A program made the translations under genes and the position numbers. DNA of 64,000 bases from Desmodus rotundus (taxonomy: Eukaryota; Chordata; Mammalia; Chiroptera; Phyllostomidae), in NCBI RefSeq assembly GCF_022682495.2, contig NC_071390.1, positions 166,619,220 through 166,683,219 of the forward strand. Reading direction: 5' to 3'. A model generated the notes under the pieces. That model was not told where the DNA came from. It made no database searches and saw only the letters and a list, made by a program, of their open reading frames with translations. Below are positions 35,416 through 49,660 of the stretch, in pieces; positions within the stretch are counted from its first letter, which is position 1; each line of letters starts with the position of its first letter.

Positions 35416-37519
35416 TAAGCCGAGTTCCTACCCGACCCCACCGCGCACGGCTCTCCAGCCCCGTCCCTACCGTCCTGGGCTTCCCTTACAATGTTCTCGT
35501 AGATCCTTTTCTCCTCGTGCCTAACTTCTCCTCTTTCTCTCCGCGACTGGCACCCGCCTGCACCCGCCTCAACCCTCCTTTAGTTTCCACCCTGTCGTCA
35601 GGACCCCGACCCTTTAAAGCCAATGCACTTGGCGATGAATCTCCCGATTCCGGAGCTCTTCAACTCCTCCATGGCCACTCTAGCCAAGTTGCCGGTGCCA
35701 GAAAGAAATCTAGTTCTTAACACGCTTACCGCCAGAGTGGTGACTTTAGCTGTGTCTTGAACATTGTCATTTCTGAGAATACGTTTGGGTTAATGCACAT
35801 CAGTTACAGTTTTCACACTTCTTGGCTTCTGTTTTTAGTCATCAACTAAATGGCAGTAACCTATTTGTCAAGACCAACTCACTTAAAATACCAGAGTCAT
35901 TTAGACCCTCAGAACAAGGCGGGAGAACTCTCTCTCCATTCCTTTGATGGCTTTTCTTTCCTTATGCCTTGAGTTCCAAGCAACATAAATGTACCGAAGG
36001 TGACACCCTTCCTGTTCAGCCCACCTTACGTTCCAGGGTCCTGCAGAGCCCTTGGGTTGTCTCGCCGCACATTACTGCACATAAATGAAATGGAAAATGC
36101 TGAATCATGAAACTGATGTAATAGGAAATTCACAGAATGTGAAAAAAATGGAGCAGTGTCATCGTCCAGAATTATTTTCATTTACGTGGCATTGTCATTA
36201 CTTGGAGTCTTTCTTCTCAGGAGCTCAAAACTGCTTAGGCGACACTGCAGGACTTGGAATTTGATTCCAAGGAAATTTGCCTCCCAAGTTTCTTTGAACA
36301 TTCTTGACTTCTCGGGTGTTTCATTTCTTTGCAGCAAGGGAGGGAGTGTGAAAAGGCAAGTCGTATTTCTGCTTTTGCATCTACCTGTTGAGTGCTCCGT
36401 GCTTTTCTTTATATTTTAAAATTAGCCAGTACCAAATTCTGTGATTGGATTTACTTCATATTTTTTCATAAGAAGTTGTCGGTTAACATGAATGATTTTT
36501 TTTTACCCAAGAGATATTATTGTTTAATATTGAGGAATGCCAGGGCTCCCAGTTTAAACCCCGGCCGCAAGGCCCTGGTTACCCACAGAGGCAGAAATGA
36601 TGGAGTAGGGTACTGGGTAAACCATTAATGTACAGGTGGTCTGGAAAGTTCCACAGGGAAATCTTCACACCTGGCAAAAAGAGACCACTTCTTGACAATT
36701 CCAGGAAATCAGAGTAACCAGAGCAGAGCCTAGAGGCCTCATGGTTGGTGGGAACAGAGACAGATGGTGGACCAGGTATTAGAGTTCTGTGTGGACCAAG
36801 GGGGTCTGAGAGAGCATGACAGAGAGGGGGAAATGACGCTGTCAGGCAGACTGGAGTGAGGTAGGGGAGTGAGCGGTTGGGCTCCAGAAAGGGAGATAAT
36901 AGAAAATACTGCCGTGTGGGGAATGACTAGAGCATGGATGAATGTCTTGGCAGAGGGACGAAATGGGTTTTGGAACCAATACGGAGAGGGAAATGTCAGT
37001 GCCTCCTGACTCTGTGTGTTCCCTTCAGAGGGGCTTCGGGTATGCTACTGTAAAAGAAAGACTTTGATAGCCAGGGAAACCGTTTTCCAACTGAATGAGA
37101 AGCTTTTGCAAAACCCGAGGAAGCAAAGTGTGACTTGGCAGGTGGGCGTACCCCCAACCCCCTGCCCCACCAAGGTCTAGCCACTTGCTAGGGATTTTGC
37201 TCTAGAGGTATGTGCTACCTGAGATACTGACAACAGGTAAGGAAGGCTGCTTGACCTTGAAGAGGTTTAGCCTATGAATTGGGGGAATTATAAACATCTG
37301 TCTGAAAACCATGAAACAGCCAAGAAGAAAATGTTAATTGCATGCATTCTGCTCATCAAGGAATCCTTCCTAGAGGAAGTGTGGTCAGCCTGTGGAAGGG
37401 GCAGGGGTGGGCAGGAAAGTGGAGGGTAGAGGTTGAGCAGAATAGCTGGGATCTCAGGAATGTGTAGACCCTAGAGGAAGAAAGCTATCCCATAATTTAG
37501 AAGGCTAAATAATAATAGT

Positions 37520-37690
37520 AATAATAGTACAAAGTTGTTTATATGCATTATCTAATATTAATTTTAGCAATGACATCTGAAGCAGGAGCTATTATGATCT
37601 CCTGAGGCTCAAAGACGATAATAAGTAAGTTGTCCTGGGCCACACAGGTAGCCCACCCTTGAAACCCAAATCTACCTATTCCAGGGCCCC
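37520..37690 (-). mobile_element. MIR SINE, antisense (intron 1)
   Basis: Ttatatgcattatctaatat, then tctcctgaggctcaaagacg and gtcctgggccacacaggtag, match antisense MIR. Confidence 0.65.
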
Positions 37691-39602
37691 AGTTTTCAGC
37701 CATGCTAGCTAATTGCCTTCTAGATTTTTCTTCTTGTAACCCATTCCCCTCATGCATAGATGCATGGGCCATTAGCAAAGCTTTTGCAATTAGCAGCTAC
37801 TGTGCAATTGGCCAGGATGTGAGGTCATGTCTAAAGTAACCTAAAATATACAAAGCAGGAAGCACAGGCCACAGAATAGGAGCAGGATGTTAAAGAGAAA
37901 GATTAAACCAGACATTATTTGCCATCCGTGATGGAGAGATAAGAGTGGGTCTTTATACAGTCCAGAAGCAGCTGGTTGGCGAAGTTTAGCACTTGAGTTC
38001 GTATGAATGTGTGTTCAAGTATAGAGCTGAGTATGCCTGGGAGTCCATTCCAAAGCTGATTTTCTGTGATTTGGGGACCAATTCCCAATTTGTGTGGTCC
38101 CCAGCGATCTTGTTCATGAAGCTTGTGGTTGAGAGCAGCTTTCTGAACAGATGCCTATAAGCCCCTGCCCTCGTGGGAAGCTTGCATCCTGGAGCCAGGG
38201 TCCAGGGGCAATGGGCTGCTCCTTCTCCATTGGCTGGGACAGAGTAACCTTCAGTCACAGCCTAAGAATGGAACTGTGACTGTAGCTAGGATACTGCCAA
38301 AGCATGAATAATTGTGACGAGGCCTGAAAGATAAGTCACGGAGTGGTGCCAAGCAGATTTCTGAAAAGATGATCCTTGGTTCTAGTAGCTGCCAGAAAAT
38401 TCTGAGGTCACCAAAGGTCAAGATGCAGAGAGCCTCCCCAAAGAGGGTGAGGGCCTCAAAAGCAAAAGGCAATGAGATCGATTCCCCTGAGCTCACTGGT
38501 GCTGAGCAGTGTGGTCCGCACAGGACTTGCTGTGCCCAGCAGACAGACCCCCTTGCCATTCTCTCACATCATTAACTCTTACCTGCCTCCAGACTTGGCC
38601 AGAACGTTCTGAGGCTTCCCCAGCCCCATCTATGACAATGGCACTCGTCGAAGGCAATTTTTGTCCCTTCTGAACTCGTATCTCAAAGATATAATTTTTT
38701 CTTAAATGAGAAAACAAATCTCACACTGTCTAGTATTACTGATGGTTGGCTGTAGACGTTAGTACTCATTAAACAACCATGGACAAAGAAATAAGAGGAC
38801 ATCAGCAGTGCAGGTGGATGTGAGGATTGTTGGCGGGTGGCGGCGGCCACAGTCTTGTGTAGAATTCTCTGTGCTGGCCATTGGTTATCTCTCCAGAAGT
38901 AACCATGCATGTCACACAGGACCTGGAAGAGCAGAACAGAGTGAAGGAGCCTCAGTTGTCCAGCCTGTGCGAGAGTGATTATGAACATGCTGAAATGCAG
39001 AGATCATCCTCAGACTTCACGTCAGCCAACAGCTTCCCCATTCATCCTGACCAGAGCCCCTAAAATCTCCCAAGCAATGGCATTTGCCTCTTGCCTTCTA
39101 GCCCTTCTAGTCTCGTGGATAAAAGTGTAGGAGCCATGAATTAGCTGACCAGAAGACATAGAGAACTGAAGTATTTCATGGAGAAGATGGATAGACTCAA
39201 GTAGACCATAACTAGCCTACAGCGGATTCAGTTACCCTGTTCCTTGGTGCATCCCATTCCCCTGAGAAAGGAACCGAGGGGCAGGAGGGCTGTGCAGTGT
39301 GTGAGGAATGGCCGTGGAGATTCTGACTTGGCAGCTCCTGTCTCCCATCCTCACCCCGAAAAGAGCTGGGGAGGTGGCTCAGTGTGGTGTGTGTGTTTGT
39401 GGAAACCATCTTCCCGCCTCAGACACAGGCATAGTGACCCCATAGAATTTTAGCCGCCCCCACCCCCTTTCAAGATGGGAGTGAAGAAAGTCTTGAGACT
39501 CCCTTACCTGTAGCCAGAAAGTGGTAAAGGTGTAGCAGTCAGTGGGTGAGTTGAGGGTGTCATTCTGGGTGTTTCTGGGAGGCAAGAAGAACACCATGGC
39601 TG

Positions 39603-39800
39603 ACTTTGGAGTTAGCAGATGTGGATTTGAATTTTTGGTTCTGCTGGTTGACCTTGGGCAAGTTACTCACCATCTCTGAATCCATTTCGTTTCCTCAGCT
39701 GGAATTCTCTGTCCCTCTCAGGGCTGTAGTGAGGATTAGGTTGGAAGGGAGATGTTTGATGGAGTTCAGTGTGACAGGACAAGGTTAAACCTGAGTGGGG
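39603..39800 (+). mobile_element. MIR SINE (intron 1)
   Basis: Sense MIR: gatgtggatttgaatttttg, then ttgaccttgggcaagttact and caccatctctgaatccattt. Confidence 0.8.
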
Positions 39801-42352
39801 AAGACCACAGCCGTCCCAATGCCCGGCACACAGGAGTTACTCACAGAAACCAAACCAATCCAAACCGTGGTGCCCTCGTATGATTGGAGCTAGAAAGAAA
39901 TAGCACAGTAAACCACATTAAAGAGGGGAGAGGATCCCGCTCAGCAGGAGTATTGATCGTGATTGCGATGGTGTGTCCCTAGCCAGCTCTCCGGTCTGGG
40001 AAGGCGTACGTGGTGACTCGGAAATGTTTCCTTAGGCGTATCTTGATTTTTGAAAGCCCATATTGACATCATCACCCATTCTGCTTAATTGCATGCTTTG
40101 TTGACATAAACAAATTTTTTGCTTATTTCTAGTCAGCAGAAATTGGAAAAGTAGGCCTTTCAAGCCAATCCAATTACCCTTCTGACCTATGGAAAGTTTG
40201 ATCCAACCACCTTGGAGGGAAAGACCTCATAAGCCACGGTTTTTGAGGTGACTGATGGGGCAGAATGGGCAGGAGTGAGAAGAACAGTCAGTTGGTTGTG
40301 GTTTGCGTATCAGACATACCCACGTACACGTATATTGTGAATGAACTTCCCACAGTAAGATGTGAATGATTTAAGATTGTCCAATCTCTGTCCCTTCCTT
40401 AGATCACAAGAGGATCGTGTGGAGAAAAGAGCCAAGTTTTCCTCAGCTCTTTAGAATAAGGGAGGGTATAGAGTTTCTTCTTACTGATTTCGTTTAAAGG
40501 AATCGGATGCAGTCATCCTGAAAGAAGTTTAGGCAGGATTGATAGATTTTTTCCCTCCATCCACAAGATACCTAAATTCATCTGTTTCCCAATTCCCAGG
40601 CTGAACGGAGTGCATCGAGATCTTCAGTTTTGGGGACTTTTATCATGAACACGCATTAACTGACCCATTTCTTTCTGTCATAAAAAATTGCAAGAAGTAC
40701 ACAGTTACACAAAGACAAAGGAACCTGTGTTTTGTGACTGCCTGTGACGCTGTCAAACTTGACTTTGATTAGGGCTTGCTTCTGGTCGAAACAGATGTTT
40801 GAGGGCTCAGACGTCTCTCAGAGCTCAGCGCCACTGTGTGCAGAGCAGATCAGGAGCTTCCGAGGTGGAACATCTATGCGTCTGCCTAAACGGCATAATT
40901 TGAGGGGCACAGAAATGGTCCCCTCCCCCTCAAATACCTTGCTTACTGCTGCAGTGCATTTGGCCTTTGCATCGAAGGCATTGTTTCCACCGGGCTGGCA
41001 TAGAAATGCCTAGATGTGCCATTACTGCAGCATTTTGTCATTATCACATTAACATAGATGAACTTGCCAGATGAACAGCAGTCCGATGGGGGTGGAAGGA
41101 GAAGTCATTTTAAAGATTTACTCTGTATTTTTGGTGTGGAGAAATGAAAAAGTTCTAGAATATAGGGGGGTTGTCTGAAGGTCTGGAGGGACTGGACAGC
41201 TGGGAGAAGCCCACCCCATGTGGGTGTGGTGGATGCCAGAGTGCTACCTTCCCTGACCTCACTCACGGTCCCCCACCTCAGCTCTGACCGCCAGGGGCCC
41301 AGTGAGATGCCCCCAGGAAAGGGCTTTTCCAAAGGAGGTTGATGAGGCTGGGTGGAAAATAGAGAATTGGCCAGGCCCCCCGCCCCCACAAAAGAACTTG
41401 TGAATGTCAGGAAAGAGTGTTGGGGTGACCCACGGTTGGATCAAATCCTTCGGTTTATATGTAGGACCACCAGGGTACTTGGTAGAAATGTCCCTGCCCG
41501 GTACTTCATATCAGCAAGAAACACCAGAAACCTGTGTGTTAAGCCAGAGACATAGCAATGACTATGTCATGGATTCTGACCTCATAATTTCTAAACAAAG
41601 GAATGTTTGGGTAATTTTTAGCTTATGTTAATGCAACCTGGCATGTGAAAATACCTATGAAGATTGGACCCGTGTCATGCCTGTAACTGGAACTCTTCAA
41701 GTTAATTGCCTTGTTTTCCTGGCAGGAAACAGCTCACAACCACACACATGACTTGATCCAGGAAATCAGCTTCAGCTTAATCAATATTTAGAGTGTGATG
41801 TGTTGATAATCGATGTTGGTTTTGTACATAACAGAGGTAGCCACAACTCACAGTGAAACAGCTGCCCCCTGGCTCGGCACCAACCACGAGATGCCAACTT
41901 CCTACATTGGGTAGGTGCCCAAGGGGCCGCAGGTTGCAGTGCCTTCCTGAGGGGTCTCGACCAGCCTCCTTGAGGCCAGCACACTCCATCATGCTCAGAA
42001 AACGCTGCCCAGCCCCTGAGGTTGCTTTTCTCTCCCACCCTAGCTGCCACTCATGTTTTTCCCACTTCTCAAATAATCTCTCTTGGTCCAGGCAATTGGA
42101 TCTCATGGAGATCTAGTTTCTCATCCTGCTTAGATCTTTCTGGAAAGAAACAATAGCAAGATGTCACCACCACCACCAGGGAACCTTAGCAAAATGACAA
42201 ATCAAGCCCCATCCACTGCACATGTTTGAAATTATACCTAATTGGGTCATTCACCTCGTTTCTCCTATATGATAATTCCTTTAAAAAGCGTGCCTTCCGT
42301 CACTTTGTGTTCTTCAAAATTCTCTCTGGAACAAAAGTTTGAAAAGCTAGAA

Positions 42353-42579
42353 CAGTGGTGGGCAAACTGTGGCCCACAGGCCAGTCCACCCGGCCAGCTG
42401 CCTGTTTTTGTAAGTAAACAAGGTTGTACTGGGCGACAGCCAAGCTCAGTAGCTCATGAGCTGTCTGCAGCCCCTCTCGCTACCACAGCAGAGGTGAGTA
42501 GTTTTGATGGACACCGAGTGGCCCCAAAACCTAAAACATGTGCCATGTGGTCCCTTTTTACAGGAAAACTGCTGACCTC
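42353..42579 (+). mobile_element. hAT-type DNA transposon relic (intron 1)
   Basis: Cagtggtgggcaaactgtgg, then ggccacaggcc-type sequence and tgcctgtttttgtaagtaaa, up to aaaactgctgacctc. This is the classic non-autonomous hAT layout, in opposite orientation to the relic at 13905-14953. The subfamily is unverified. Confidence 0.6.
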
Positions 42580-42589
42580 AAGTCCAGAA

Positions 42590-42900
42590 CAGTGCCATCC
42601 CGTAGAAATATGATGTGAGCCACAAATGCAAGCCACATATGTAATTTCAAATTTTCTAGTAGCAGCATAAAAAAAAGTATACTGAAAAAGGTGGCATTAA
42701 TGTTAGTAATATATTTTACTTAACTCACTGTATCCTGATACCATTTCAGCATGTAGTTGGTATAAAAATTATTAATGAGATAGTCTGCATCTTTTTTACA
42801 TTGTTTGTGGAGTCCAGTGTGTATTTCACACTTACAGCACACCTCAGTTCGGACCGGCCATATTCCGGGTGCTTGCCGTGGCCACTGCACTGGATTGCGT
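42590..42900 (+). mobile_element. second hAT-Charlie-type relic (intron 1)
   Basis: Cagtgccatcccgtagaaat, then gagccacaaatgcaagccac, ttctagtagcagcataaaaa and tcacacttacagcacacctc, match a MER1-type element. It lies directly after the preceding hAT relic. Confidence 0.6.
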
Positions 42901-44289
42901 ATGTCTAGAGTCCATAAACCTTGGATCTACTTTCACCGCACTTTGAAGCAGGTGAAAATAAAATAATCTTCATGTAAGTACATGGAGGTTCCTTTAAAAC
43001 AATTTCAAGTAAAGGCCTTGGAGAGGGCATGTGGGCAGGTGTCCTGTGCCTTCTTCATCCTCAGCTGTCACCACCGACCTCTGCAATGATGAGCTGAGGT
43101 CTGGAAAGTTGTGGGCCATCAAGCAGAACTGAAACCATGCTCAGCACACCGCGCGTACTAACATGGAAAAGCGGGCCGGTGCACTTTTAGCAATAAGATG
43201 TAAAATACTGAACACGATTATTATGAACTGCGCTTTGCAGTGAAATCAAATAGCCTCTCCCCCCCGCATCCCGGTTTTCACGGGCGTTCCTAGCATCAGC
43301 AATAAAAACATGATTAAAAAAAAATCAAAGTGGAGAACTGGGCCCCGGTGAGTTTTTAAGGTATCCTGTACATGGAAAGAACGAGGGAGAGGTTTTAAGT
43401 CATTCTCTGGAAAAGAACACAATGTGATATGTAATATACCACAGCACGCCCCGGACTCTGCTCCCCATTGTCTCACTCACTAAGCAAATGTTTCCTTCCT
43501 GTGAAACCCAGTAAGAGAGGTGTCAAGGCATTTCGAGGGAGGTGTGCCAGCCGCTGCTCTGGTCCAGCTTCCCCAGCACCAGCTTCTCTGGCTTCTGTGG
43601 AAGTCTGCTGGGGGCGCAACCAGCTGGATTCCCATTTAGAGAAGGAGGCCACACCTCGGCACATCTGCCGAGTGAATAAACCACCGCGCGTGGACGAATG
43701 CTGGGTGCAGCTCTCTTCATGGGAAAGCGGAATTCAGCCTGCAGCTCTCAGGCAGCCGTGAAATGACAAGTCTTCAGCCTTGCTGTTGTGTGCTGTCGGG
43801 CGGGGATCGAGGAAAGGAGCCGGGCCGTGTTCGAGGCTGCCACTCTCTCGGTTGCCATTTTGTTGTTCGAACCATGGGGTGGGCTGACTCGTCACTCAGG
43901 GCTTGTCCGCTCTAACACTCCCTACTTGTACAGCGAACATTATTTTTATATTCATTTCCCCCCTTCTAATTTGCAAGTATAAATGAGGACATAAAACAAT
44001 TCAGCCTCTTCCTGAGGGGGTGGACAGTTTGGACTTTACTTATTTCTCCCCCCGGGTTGCCTATCACTAATACACTAGTCTCCTCCCTCTGCAATGTAGA
44101 GAAACTGTATTTTCCATTTTTATTTTTTAGGACTGAGGCTCCCCTCCCAGCCCCATTTTGGGGGAATATTTATGTCGTACAAAATTCAAAAGATAAGTAG
44201 GGATGGTCAGGGCAGGTCTCTGGCTTACCCTGTCCTGGGCATCTTACCTTCACGTGGCCATCCAGTGCTCTGTGCACTCAGGGAAATAT

Positions 44290-44870
44290 GTAATTATTTC
44301 TTCTTTTTTTTAAACCCAAGTGGTACTTCTGAACTCTGAAGTTCAGGAAAAAAAACAAACTTTGACAATCATCCCGTTGTCTGTGCGTGAAGATCTGCCC
44401 TGTGTCCACGGTGGTGTTGGGCTCCAAGAGCAGAAGCAATGTAATTTATCTACCCAGCACTGTCTTGACGGCATTCAAGTTTTCCATCGTTTGCTGCTGT
44501 GACCAGTGCGGCAGTGAAAAGCCGTATATTCCTGCCTTTGCACAAATTTGAGTATATTTGCAGGATAAAGTCATAGAAGAGGAATTATTGGGCCAGAGGT
44601 TTGCTGGTATTGCCTGATCGCAGTCCAGGGAGATCATTCCCGCTGGCAGGACACAAGGGGCCTCCCTACCTCCCTGCTCTGGCCAGGACCACGTGTTTTT
44701 TGGGCTTTTTGACGTCTGTGACTCTACTAGGTTCAAGATGGTGCCTCAGGATAGTTCCAATGGGCATTTCCCTTACTGTGAGTGAGAATTTACTTATCAA
44801 TGAACTCTGCCGTTTGCTCCTTTTTCTTGATCCTCAGCTTGGATTCTCATTGACTGTGTCAGTGCTTTAA
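44290..44870 (-). mobile_element. old L1M fragment, antisense (intron 1)
   Basis: Tttgcacaaatttgagtata, then aggataaagtcatagaagag, gaattattgggccagaggtt and gggcatttcccttactgtga, follow the antisense L1M 3' region. Confidence 0.6.
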
Positions 44871-45104
44871 AATAGAAACACTATCCCCTTTTACAGAGAT
44901 GTTCATCGATTCTCTGCTGTCAGCAGAGTAGAAGGCAGCCTTGTTGGGCGGGGATTCAATGTCCTCCAGAGCCAGGACCCTGCCTTTTTTCAACCTCATA
45001 TTCTTACTTCCTTTCATGTATTTTACCCCCTTTCTATTCTCTGGCCAAACCAAGCTTCTTGCTTGCCCGCCCTCCCCCCACCAGTGCATCTGCATTTCCC
45101 TGCC

Positions 45105-45255
45105 TTCTTGCCCCTACCTAGGCTGTTCACACCACTTGCAGCATCTCTGCTTTGCTCCCCTACTTAAAGAACTTCTTTTCATCCCTCAAAGCCCAAGTGG
45201 AATACCATTCCTTCCATAGCACCTGTCCTTGGTGCCCCAGTGGAGTTACTCTCTC
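45105..45255 (+). mobile_element. L2 fragment (intron 1)
   Basis: Cttcttttcatccctcaaag, then ggaataccattccttccata and gcacctgtccttggtgcccc, resemble the internal part of an L2 3' region. Confidence 0.5.
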
Positions 45256-45429
45256 CTGGGACTGTGCTCCTGTAGGGCTGGTTTGTAGTTAAAGGTTCTG
45301 GTATTTGTGAACACGATTCCTGAACACCTGTCTTCCTGTCTTTGCCACCTTGGCCTCTCCTACTGCCCTAAACCAGAAGTGAGGAAAGGATTCCTTGTCT
45401 CCCTTCTTTTGAGAAGACAACAGTGACCT

Positions 45430-46140
45430 TTTGAAAAAAAAATTTGTTGGGTAAAAATATTCCTAGCGTAACATTTTACCATTTAACCATGTTCGGTGTA
45501 CAGCTCAGTGACATTAAAGTGCATTCACAGTGTTGTGCGACCATCACCCCCATCTCCAGGCTCTCTCCTCTCACAAAACCGAAACTCTATGCCTGACAAC
45601 AGTAACTCCTCTTTCCCCTCTTCCCCCAGCTCCTGGCAACCACCGTTCTGCTTTCTGGGTCTGTGACTGTGACTCCTCTCGGGACCTCGCATAAGTGGAA
45701 TCGTGCAGTATTTATTCTTTTGTGACTAACTTATTACCGTTAGGAGAATGTCTTCAAAGTTCATCCAGTCGTAGCATGTGTCAGAACTTCCTTTTTAAGG
45801 CTGACTGACGTTCCATCGTGTATATGGACCCATCTGTTTATCCATTTCTCTGTTGATGGGCTTTGGGTTGTTTCTCCCTTTCTGCTGTTACGATACTGCT
45901 CTGAACATGTCTATGAACATGTCTCTCTGAGTCCCTGCTTTCATCTCTTTTGGGGAGAGTACCCCCACGAGTGGAATAGCTGATCATATGGTAATTCTTG
46001 TTTAATTTTTTGAGGAACCGCTGCATTGTTTTCCACAACTGTTGCCCGTTTTTCATTCCCACCGACAGTGTACAGGGTTCCTTTCTCTCCATCCTTTGCA
46101 ACGCTTGTTATCTTGTTTGTTTGTTGTTACAATAGCCTTA
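45430..46140 (-). mobile_element. old L1M fragment, antisense (intron 1)
   Basis: Gtgtacagctcagtgacatt, ttgtgcgaccatcaccccca, ctcctggcaaccaccgttct, gtggaatcgtgcagtattta and gatcatatggtaattcttgt are in the order of the antisense L1M 3' region. Confidence 0.85.
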
Positions 46141-46964
46141 CTAGTGGGTGTGCAGTGGTCCCGAGTAACCTTTTTGCGACTGTGCTTTGGATGCCTGAGT
46201 CACAAGGTCAGGCTTCGGAGCTCTCTCAGCACCCATAAGGTATGCTGGGAACAGTGCTTTGGCTTCACGACCAGACTGTACAGATTTTTTTCTGGAACCC
46301 ATGTCCACATGGAGATGGCTTGGTCATTTAGAGAACTAGATAAATAAACAGGCAAATGAAATCTTTCTTGGCACAGGTTGCGCCATCCATGACAAAAAAA
46401 TCAGACAACACAGTCTGTGGTCCCAGCCTGCCGGTGCCTGATTTGGAGCAACAGAAACCTCCTGCTGGTCCATCTATCACGCGTGCTTGTTTTGGCTCAG
46501 AACTTACCAGAGAAAATGAGGCCCGGTTGGCATCCCTGTCATGTTCCCTCTCGGGTGCACTTTGAACTCTTCTCCCGCCCTCTGATTTGGCTGCTTCTCT
46601 CCGGCATTTGAAGTCAGGACAATAGTTTGGAAATGTCTGAAGCTGGATTGTTCTCTCTTTCACTCGAAGGCAGATTCATTGTGACTGGTTGTGTTATGAA
46701 CTCGCGCTTCCATTTGGAAACCAGCTCTGGAGCGGCTGCCACGTTGTTTCAAAGTCACGTTCAGATCAGCAGATGCTACTGAGTCTGGGGAGACAGTTAA
46801 TGTCGCCTAATCTTCATTTGTGTGTGTGTGTGTGTTGGTTTTTCTCCAATTGTTCAGTAGTGGTTTTGACATCCTTTATCTTCCACATTTGCCGCTTTAT
46901 GGAGGTGGATTTTTCTTATCCCGGGAAAATCATGATTCATGTATCTGTTAATATGATAATTTTT

Positions 46965-47167
46965 AAAAATGATTTTATTTATTTTTAGAGGGAAGGGAGA
47001 AAGAGAGGGAGAGAAACAGTGATGTGCTAGAGATACATCTATCAGTTGCCTCTCATACACCCACAACTGGGGATCTGGCCTGCAACCCAGGCATGGCTGG
47101 GAATCACACCGGTGACCTTTCAGTTTCCAGGCTGGCACTCAATCCACTGAGCCCCACCAGCCAGGGC
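46965..47167 (-). mobile_element. Ves-type SINE, antisense (intron 1)
   Basis: The T-rich tail is at the left (gattttatttatttttag). Then come agaaagagagggagagaaac, cacaccggtgacctttcagt and gagccccaccagccagggc. An exact 15-bp target-site duplication aatatgataattttt is at 46950-46964 and 47168-47182. Confidence 0.95.
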
Positions 47168-47199
47168 AATATGATAATTTTTTTATCCTTACCTGAGGA

Positions 47200-47411
47200 C
47201 ATGCTTATTGATTTTTAGAGAGAGGGGAAGGGAGGATGAGGGGGAGAGAAACATCAATGTGAGAGAGAAATATTGATCAGTTGCCTCTTATACACACTCT
47301 GACCAGGCACCAAACCCACAGCCCAGGTACATGCCCTGCCCAGGAACCAAACCTGACACCTTTTGGCTTACAGAACGACTCTCCAACCAACAGAGCCACA
47401 CTGGCCAGGGC
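47200..47411 (-). mobile_element. second antisense Ves-type SINE, 46 bp before exon 2
   Basis: Ttgatttttagagagagggg, then ggagagaaacatcaatgtga, aggtacatgccctgcccagg and gccacactggccagggc. It is more diverged than its neighbour and no clear duplication was found. Its right end lies 46 nt before the exon 2 boundary. Confidence 0.85.
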
Positions 47412-47457
47412 AGTGTGATCATTTTAAAACTTCCTATATATGTGTTTTTCTTTTTAG

Positions 47458-48054
<597 letters not shown>

Positions 48055-48439
48055 TAATTCTCATTTCTCCAGAGAGCCTGCACTGTCAGAGAGGGGCCTG
48101 AGAACGCTCTTACATTAGCAGTGGGGGAGACAAGGAAAACGGAGGCTGTAATTTCGGACTTTGGGGACAAGAGGGGAAAAGTAAAAAGGTGAGGAGAGGG
48201 GAAAGAGTTGGAGAGGACAGGACTGAAGATGAAAGGGAGGGAGGGACAGCGGGGCCATGGGAGGGGGACCTACCTTGAGAGATCTGACCTGCTTTAAGTT
48301 GCAAAGGCACGTCGAGGCTACTGAAACACAGCGGGAAAGTCTTCCTCCCATCGCCCCTCAAAAATCCCTCCAATGTCAGTGTTATGGCAGCGTTGCTTCT
48401 CGGGCGAGCAGACCCCCCCTTCCACTGCTGCTGTCCGAC

Positions 48440-48605
48440 ATTCTCTGTGCCTGTGTGATTTTGGAACTCTCGGAGCCTCAGCTTCCCGCTCTGTAAAATG
48501 GGGATACCAAACAATAGTTCCCTCAGAGCTTTGTTGTCAGAATTGAATGACATGTAATTTGCTTAGCACATAGTCAGCACTCAGTGAGAAGTAGCCCTGA
48601 TGATA
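48440..48605 (+). mobile_element. MIR SINE (intron 2)
   Basis: Gtgtgattttggaactctcg, then cctcagcttcccgctctgta and aaatggggataccaaacaat, with a gcttagcacatagtcagcac end. Confidence 0.8.
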
Positions 48606-48921
48606 GATGATCGAGTCCCAACACTGGACTTTATCCTCAGTGCCCTGTGATCACAGCCACTGAGGAATCCCTACGGGAGGCTCCTGGCTCCTTCGTGTGT
48701 CTCCCTTAAGCACTGGGGTTGGAGCTCTCTGGCTATATGCACCTAGAAGGGGTCTGAAGATCTCTGCATCGGTGCAAGGGCACCTTGCTCTGTGGATGCT
48801 GAGTACCTGCTGGCTCTTCTCCCTGCCCTGCAGTGGGGAGCCATCCTGGTCAAGCTCCCTGCAACCACCCGGCTCTGGTAGCATCTCCCAAGATGTGGCC
48901 ATGGGACACACTGTAACAGAA

Positions 48922-49062
48922 TCAGCCAGGACTCTTGTTGCAAATGCAAATTCTCAGGCCCCACCCATTAAGTACTCAGACAGGACCTGTGGGAGCAGGG
49001 CCCTGGAATCAGCATTCACACATTCCCATGACTGATGTACCCTAAAGCTTGAGAACTTCTGT
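48922..49062. mobile_element. MER5-like hAT-Charlie relic (intron 2)
   Basis: Caaattctcaggccccaccc, then ggccctggaatcagcattca and cctaaagcttgagaacttct, match the MER5 pattern. Confidence 0.65.
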
Positions 49063-49374
49063 ACCAGGGGCGGGGCTGGTGGCACTTTGATCTAGAGTGA
49101 CTATGGTCAGACCACCAGGCAAGCTTGGTGGGTGGAGGACATCTCTGGGCCTGTGACAGCATCCCCTTCCACAGGAAGGGCCTGACACCTCCTCATCTTT
49201 GAGGGGACTGGCTTGGGGCAAGGTGACTTAAGGACATGGGGAGAACAATGCCAGTGAATATTTCCTGAATAGCCCCACAACAGCCACGCATATAATGAGA
49301 ACTTAAAGGCCTGTGCAGCTACAAACTGTAGCTAGCCAGAAGCCACTTACCATAGAATCAACACATTTGGCATT

Positions 49375-49660
49375 AAAAAAACTATTTTGAAATAATCATA
49401 GATTCACAGGAAGTTGCAAAAATGGTAGCGAGTCCTGCGTATCTTTCCCCCAGAGTCCCCTCGTGGTGGCTTATCATCCATAACTAGAGAATGGTACCCA
49501 AACCGGGAAACTGGTGTGGAGCTAGTACTGTGAGCTCGACTACGGGCTTCACCCAGAGGCCACCACCTTTTACAGGCGCTTCCGTGTATGTGCGGTGTTC
49601 TGTGCAGTTTCATCCCACATTTTGGTTTAATAGCCGTGTCCTGTGTCTGGTTTATCCCAT
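49375..49660 (-). mobile_element. old L1M fragment, antisense (intron 2)
   Basis: Ttttgaaataatcatagatt, cacaggaagttgcaaaaatg and gtacccaaaccgggaaactg follow the antisense L1M 3' region. Confidence 0.7.
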
